Assembly: GCA_963731285.1 (NCBI GenBank)
Contig: CAVSUR010000017.1
Location: 62,001 to 126,000 of the forward strand
DNA length: 64,000 nt
From: CAVSUR01 sp963731285
GTDB taxonomy: Bacteria > Actinomycetota > Actinomycetes > Streptosporangiales > Streptosporangiaceae
Direction: 5' to 3'
Shown one piece after another: positions 60,744-64,000 of the stretch. Below the pieces are notes generated by a model. That model ran no database searches, was not told the DNA's origin, and worked only from the letters and a program-made list of their open reading frames with translations. The position numbers were made by a program, and so were the translations under genes. Numbering within the stretch: the stretch's first letter is position 1; the number at the start of each line of letters is the position of its first letter.

Positions 60744-61535
60744 ATGACTACCTCAGGGAGCGCGGACGGCGCGACCGCCGTCCGCCCTGCCGTCCGCCCC
60801 GCCGTGCAACTGGAGCCCATGCACGTCCCCAAGGCCTCCGACGTGCTCGCCGACGAGCTGCGCGAGCGCATCCTGCAGGGCGAGTTCCCCGAGGGCATGG
60901 CGCTGCCGCCGGAGCGCGAGCTGGTGACCCAGACCCGGATGAGCCGCACCACGGTGCGCGAGGCGCTGCGCATCCTCGAGGTGCAGGGCCTGGTGCGGAT
61001 CAAGACCGGGCGGTCCGGCGGCGCGTTCGTGCAGCGGCCCGGCGGGGAATCGGTGGCCAGCTCGGTCAGCCTGCTGATCCGCGGCCGGCAGATCCGGATG
61101 GCGGCGCTGCTGGAGACGCGCGAGGCCATCGAGCCGGCCTGCGCCCAGCTGGCCGCCAAGTACCGCACCGACGCCGACCTGACCCGGCTGGACCAGGCGA
61201 ACGAGGATATCTCGGCCGAGACCGGATCGCTGGCCGGGTTCTTGCAGGCGAACGTCGACTGGCACGTGGCGGTCGCGATCGCCAGCCATAACGAGCTGCT
61301 GACCGGGTTCATGCTGGCGCTGTCGCGGGCCATCTACGCCTCCACCGACAACAGCGCCTTCATCGACGCCGAAGTGCGGCGCGCCACCGTGCAGGCGCAC
61401 CGGGCGATCATCGCGGCCATCCGCGGCCAGGACCCGGACGCCGCAGTGCGGCGGATGCGGCGGCACGTGCACGCCTACGCCGAGGCGGTGGCGCAGGTGG
61501 AAGAGCGCACCGAGATCGTGGTGCCGGAGAGCTGA
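60744..61535 (+). CDS. GntR/FadR-family regulator (FCD domain)
   Basis: A 263-residue regulator: GntR winged helix at about 32-95 (SDVLADELRERILQGEFPEG, LPPERELVTQTRMSRTTVRE, ALRILEVQGLVRIKTGRSGG) followed by an FCD ligand domain (about 110-245, METREAIEPACAQLAAKYRT, NVDWHVAVAIASHNELLTGF, TVQAHRAIIAAIRGQDPDAA), with the metal-binding D, H, H set visible as DWH, HRAI and the HVHAY end. It is immediately followed, in opposite orientation, by an acyl-CoA ligase gene; control of acid or acyl-CoA catabolism is likely. It is probably autoregulated through the two GGTATGACC sites. Confidence 0.87.
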   Translation: MTTSGSADGATAVRPAVRPAVQLEPMHVPKASDVLADELRERILQGEFPEGMALPPERELVTQTRMSRTTVREALRILEVQGLVRIKTGRSGGAFVQRPGGESVASSVSLLIRGRQIRMAALLETREAIEPACAQLAAKYRTDADLTRLDQANEDISAETGSLAGFLQANVDWHVAVAIASHNELLTGFMLALSRAIYASTDNSAFIDAEVRRATVQAHRAIIAAIRGQDPDAAVRRMRRHVHAYAEAVAQVEERTEIVVPES

Positions 61536-61579
61536 CCGCGCGCGCCCGGGCCGCACCCCCGGGTGCCAGGCAGGCCGGC

Positions 61580-62830
61580 CTAGGCCTTGAGCCTGGCCGC
61601 GATGTCGGCCCGCAGCAGGTGCTTCTGGGTCTTGCCGGTCGCGGTCATCGGCAGCTCGCTGACGACCTCCACCCGCTCGGGCACCTTCTGGATGGCCAGG
61701 CCCGCGGCCAGCAGATGATCCTTGACCTGCGCGACGGTCAGCGGCTCTCGGCCGGCGGCCGGGACGAGGTAACAGCAGACCCGCTCGCCGAGGATTTCAT
61801 CCGGCATGGCCACGACGGCCACGCTGCCCACCGCGGGATGCGCCGACAGCAGGTCCTCGACCTGCCGCACGCTGATGTTCAGGCCGCCGCGGATGACGAT
61901 GTCCTTGAGCCCGCCGGTGACCCGCACATAGCCGTCGGCGTCCATGGTGCCCAGGTCACCGGAGCGGGAGAACCCGTCGGCGGTGAACATCGCGGCCGTC
62001 GCCCCGGCCTGGTTGATGTACTCCAGGCAGCTCATCGCGCCGCGGTAGGCGATGTCACCCTCCTGGCCGCGCGGGACCTCGGCGCCGCCGGCGTCCAGGA
62101 GGCGGACCTCCTGGCCGGGCAGCGCCTTGCCGTCCGAGGTGACCGGGCGCTCCGGGTCGTCGGCCAGGGTGCACATCGTGGTGGTGATGTTCGCGGTCCG
62201 CCCGTACAGGCTGAGCACGGCCATGTTCGGGATCGCCGCGCGGGCGGCCTGGATGAAGCTGCCCGGGATCGGCGCCCCGGCCGAGGCCCAGTACCGCATG
62301 CTGCTGGCGCCGTGCACGTCCGGGTCGTAGACGTTCAGCAGCATCTGCAGGAACGCGGTCGCGGTGACCGCGCCGGTGCAGCGGAACTTGGCGATCCGCT
62401 CCAGGCCGCCGCGCGGCTCCCAGGTCTCCATCACGTGCGAGCCCGCGCCGTGGATCAGCGGCAGCAGGATGCTGGTGACCAGGCCGGTGGTATGGGTGAC
62501 CGGCGACGGCCCGAACTGCACGTCCGCGTCGGTGATCTCCCAGCCCTGGCCGAGCAGCCGTGCGCCGCAGGCCATGGTGTTGAACGTGGGCAGGCAGCCC
62601 TTCGGCCGCGGCGTGCCGGAGCTGAACACGATGACCCACGGGTCATCGGGGCCGCCGCCGGGGCCGATCTCCGCCGCCAGCCCGGCGGGCTCGCCGCCGG
62701 CCGGGATGTCGGCGTACCGGACCGCCCCGTCCGGCACCTGCCCGCCGCGCACCACGATGACCGTCCTGAGCGTCTCGCTGGCCCGGGCCAGCCGCGTGAA
62801 CACGGCCGCGTGGTCGAACCCCCGGTACAT
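61580..62830 (-). CDS. Acyl-CoA synthetase/AMP-ligase, N-terminus missing
   Basis: A 416-residue adenylate-forming enzyme. FSSGTPRPKG is the P-loop (one residue shorter than the usual SSGTTGxPKG), YGRTANITTT takes the place of the YGxTE motif, and SGDLGTMDADGYVRVTGGLK with DIVIRGGLNI are A7/A8. The final catalytic Lys is in TGKTQKHLLR. Normal members have about 540 residues with 120-130 N-terminal residues before the Y/FRGFDHA segment where this one begins (MYRGFDHAAVFTRLARA). The start lies only 51 bp from the TetR start, so the 5' end was probably deleted or is a different form. Substrate unknown; the truncated N-subdomain may cripple it. Confidence 0.75.
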   Translation of the reverse strand: MYRGFDHAAVFTRLARASETLRTVIVVRGGQVPDGAVRYADIPAGGEPAGLAAEIGPGGGPDDPWVIVFSSGTPRPKGCLPTFNTMACGARLLGQGWEITDADVQFGPSPVTHTTGLVTSILLPLIHGAGSHVMETWEPRGGLERIAKFRCTGAVTATAFLQMLLNVYDPDVHGASSMRYWASAGAPIPGSFIQAARAAIPNMAVLSLYGRTANITTTMCTLADDPERPVTSDGKALPGQEVRLLDAGGAEVPRGQEGDIAYRGAMSCLEYINQAGATAAMFTADGFSRSGDLGTMDADGYVRVTGGLKDIVIRGGLNISVRQVEDLLSAHPAVGSVAVVAMPDEILGERVCCYLVPAAGREPLTVAQVKDHLLAAGLAIQKVPERVEVVSELPMTATGKTQKHLLRADIAARLKA

Positions 62831-62846
62831 CCTGCTGCCCGGACGC

Positions 62847-62860
62847 TAACGATCGTTCGC
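62847..62860. promoter_or_regulatory. TetR operator, copy B of TAACGATCGTTCGC, over the tetR -35 region
   Basis: TAACGATCGTTCGC including perfect palindrome AACGATCGTT, 22 bp before the TetR start. A TATGTT box (62870-62875) ends 6 nt before the ATG at 62882, making the operator overlap the -35 position of a leaderless promoter; this fits autorepression. Confidence 0.65.
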
Positions 62861-62881
62861 GCCGCGTGTTATGTTCGCGCG

Positions 62882-63493
62882 ATGGGCACCGGTGATGTTC
62901 GCGCGACGGACACCGATCGCCGGATCCTGGATGCCGCCGCCGAGGCCTTCCACGAAAAGGGCTTCCACGGAGTCGGCATGGACGAGCTCGGCCGCCGGGC
63001 GGGTCTGGCCGGACCGTCCCTGTACCGGCACTTCGCCGGCAAGGACGAGATCCTGGCGACGCTGCTGAACGAGGCCATGGACGAGCTCATGGCCGCGCCC
63101 GCGCCCGTGCACGCCGACGCTGACCTCGATCTCGACCGGGCCATCCGGCATCACATCGACTTCGCCATCGGCCACCGGCACCTGGTCAACCTCTACCAGC
63201 GCGAAGTCCGGTCGCTGGCCGGGCCGCGGCGGGCGCCGTTCGACCGGCGCCGCAGGGAGTACACCCGGCGCTGGGAGACGCTGCTGGCGCTGCGCTTCCC
63301 CGAGCTCGACCGGGTGAGGGTCGCCGCCGTCACCCAGGCCTGCCTGGGCATGATCTTCTCGCTGTCGTACTGGCCGGGCCGCGCCCGGCACGGCATTGAC
63401 GTGGCATCGCTGCTCGAGCAGGTGCTCTGGGACGGGATCGGCTCGTTTGACGCTCAGCTGACCGACTCGGAGGGCCCGGCCGGGACTCCGTAG
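62882..63493 (+). CDS. TetR-family regulator of acyl-CoA genes
   Basis: A 203-residue TetR regulator. HTH at about residues 12-58: TDRRILDAAAEAFHEKGFHG, VGMDELGRRAGLAGPSLYRH and FAGKDEILATLLNEAM. The C-terminal helices (HHIDFAIGHRHLVNLYQREV, RREYTRRWETLLALRFPELD) are typical of TetR proteins near fatty-acid and acyl-CoA genes. The upstream palindrome is duplicated at 47655, so this protein may also control the crotonase/chimera region. Divergent to the acyl-CoA ligase. Ligand likely an acyl-CoA, by inference. Confidence 0.88.
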   Translation: MGTGDVRATDTDRRILDAAAEAFHEKGFHGVGMDELGRRAGLAGPSLYRHFAGKDEILATLLNEAMDELMAAPAPVHADADLDLDRAIRHHIDFAIGHRHLVNLYQREVRSLAGPRRAPFDRRRREYTRRWETLLALRFPELDRVRVAAVTQACLGMIFSLSYWPGRARHGIDVASLLEQVLWDGIGSFDAQLTDSEGPAGTP

Positions 63494-63573
63494 CAACCGT
63501 GACCGGCGGCCGGGCAGTGCCATTCCGGCACTACCTCAGCCCGGCGTACCGCCCGGTTACCGCCAGGCTGGGC

Positions 63574-63834
63574 CTATCCGGCCGCGTTCACCGCGGCGAG
63601 GACGACCAGGCCGAGGACGAATAGCAGCGCGGCGGCCGCCGCCACCCAGGCCGCTGGCCGCCGCCAGCCGGCCAGCCGGGACAGGCCAGCGGTGAGCCGG
63701 CCGGGCTGCTCGAGCTCGCCGGCCGGAGTCAGGGCCGTATTGCCTGGTCGGCAGGCCGGCGGCCCGGTCGGGCATCCGCGTTCCGCCGGATGGCGTGCGG
63801 CCGGCCGGTCTGTCACAGCGCCAGCGTGCACCAC
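63574..63834 (-). CDS. Small protein with C-terminal membrane segment
   Basis: An open frame of 86 residues: a Pro/Gly-rich first half (RPAARHPAERGCPTGPPACR) and one hydrophobic C-terminal helix (AAWVAAAAALLFVLGLVVLA), a tail-anchored-like layout. I do not recognise a family. The last 120 bases of the window beyond it hold AT-rich CATAACAATTTTCC, perhaps a promoter for a gene outside the window. Confidence 0.4.
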   Translation of the reverse strand: MVHAGAVTDRPAARHPAERGCPTGPPACRPGNTALTPAGELEQPGRLTAGLSRLAGWRRPAAWVAAAAALLFVLGLVVLAAVNAAG

Positions 63835-64000
63835 GGCAGCCGCCGGTCACACGGGCTGCTAGCCCGGATTGCCCGGGTATTGCGGTCGTCCTGAGCCCCG
63901 TCCGTGCTCCGCGCATAACAATTTTCCGGACGCCGGGGCTGTTCGGGCATACCCGCCTGGCGGGCATAGTGGAGAGGCAGGCTCAAGACGTCAGTACCGC

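Overview
The window is high-GC actinomycete DNA. The codon structure is strongly GC3-biased, and the gene content includes PriA-type HisA, an LpqY-SugABC sugar transporter, a LacI regulator, PucR and SARP regulators, LLM/F420-type sequence, a family 1 encapsulin and apparently leaderless genes with TAnnnT boxes 6-7 nt before the start codon. It is most like an uncultured or soil actinomycete of the Streptosporangiales/Streptomyces type. I see no tRNA, rRNA, CRISPR array, insertion sequence or phage.

Layout. 0-9 kb: xi-class GST, glutamate-cysteine-ligase-like enzyme, YihY membrane protein, HxlR regulator divergent from an MFS exporter, SGNH hydrolase, lysA and a degraded ABC ATPase. 9-19.4 kb: hisG, then a LacI regulator, the trehalose-type transporter (lpqY-sugA-sugB-sugC), a ParB-like protein, a phosphoesterase and a GH13 glucosidase. 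19.4-25.4 kb: the histidine operon hisD-C-B-H-priA-F-I, with several 4-nt start/stop overlaps. 25.5-31 kb: ppk2, small enzymes, a CoA-ester lyase and fragments of an acyl-CoA dehydrogenase and a phosphoesterase. 31-37.5 kb: encapsulin coupled to a TetR gene, NRDE protein, nadK, secreted GH5, sirtuin and a cysteine-free DksA-like protein. 37.5-43.9 kb: a sarcosine-oxidase/Rieske-oxygenase pair facing a PucR regulator, then a TetR/hydrolase pair with two operator palindromes. 44-47 kb: a subtilase/serine-hydrolase two-gene unit. 47-52 kb: two crotonases among chimeric and truncated genes. 52-64 kb: lipoprotein and flippase, kinase-like and methyltransferase genes, a 1043-residue SARP-type regulator with a cupin, a truncated response regulator, a FadR-type regulator, an N-terminally short acyl-CoA ligase and a TetR regulator.

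Two features stand out. First, about 16 genes carry single-base frameshifts, and at least seven are explained by one extra G after a CG or CCG(G) context. This affects genes that should be functional (hisI, sugABC), so systematic consensus error is the simplest explanation. Second, about ten loci are remnants or chimeras made by clean internal deletions, some apparently between short repeats; these are not homopolymer errors.

The most interesting possible biology is: (i) a no-signal-peptide subtilase next to an alpha/beta hydrolase; (ii) an encapsulin shell with no cargo gene but a TetR gene 15 nt downstream; (iii) an identical 14-bp palindromic operator in front of the TetR/acyl-CoA-ligase pair and, 15 kb away, in front of a crotonase and a dehydrogenase/LLM chimera, suggesting one acyl-CoA regulon.
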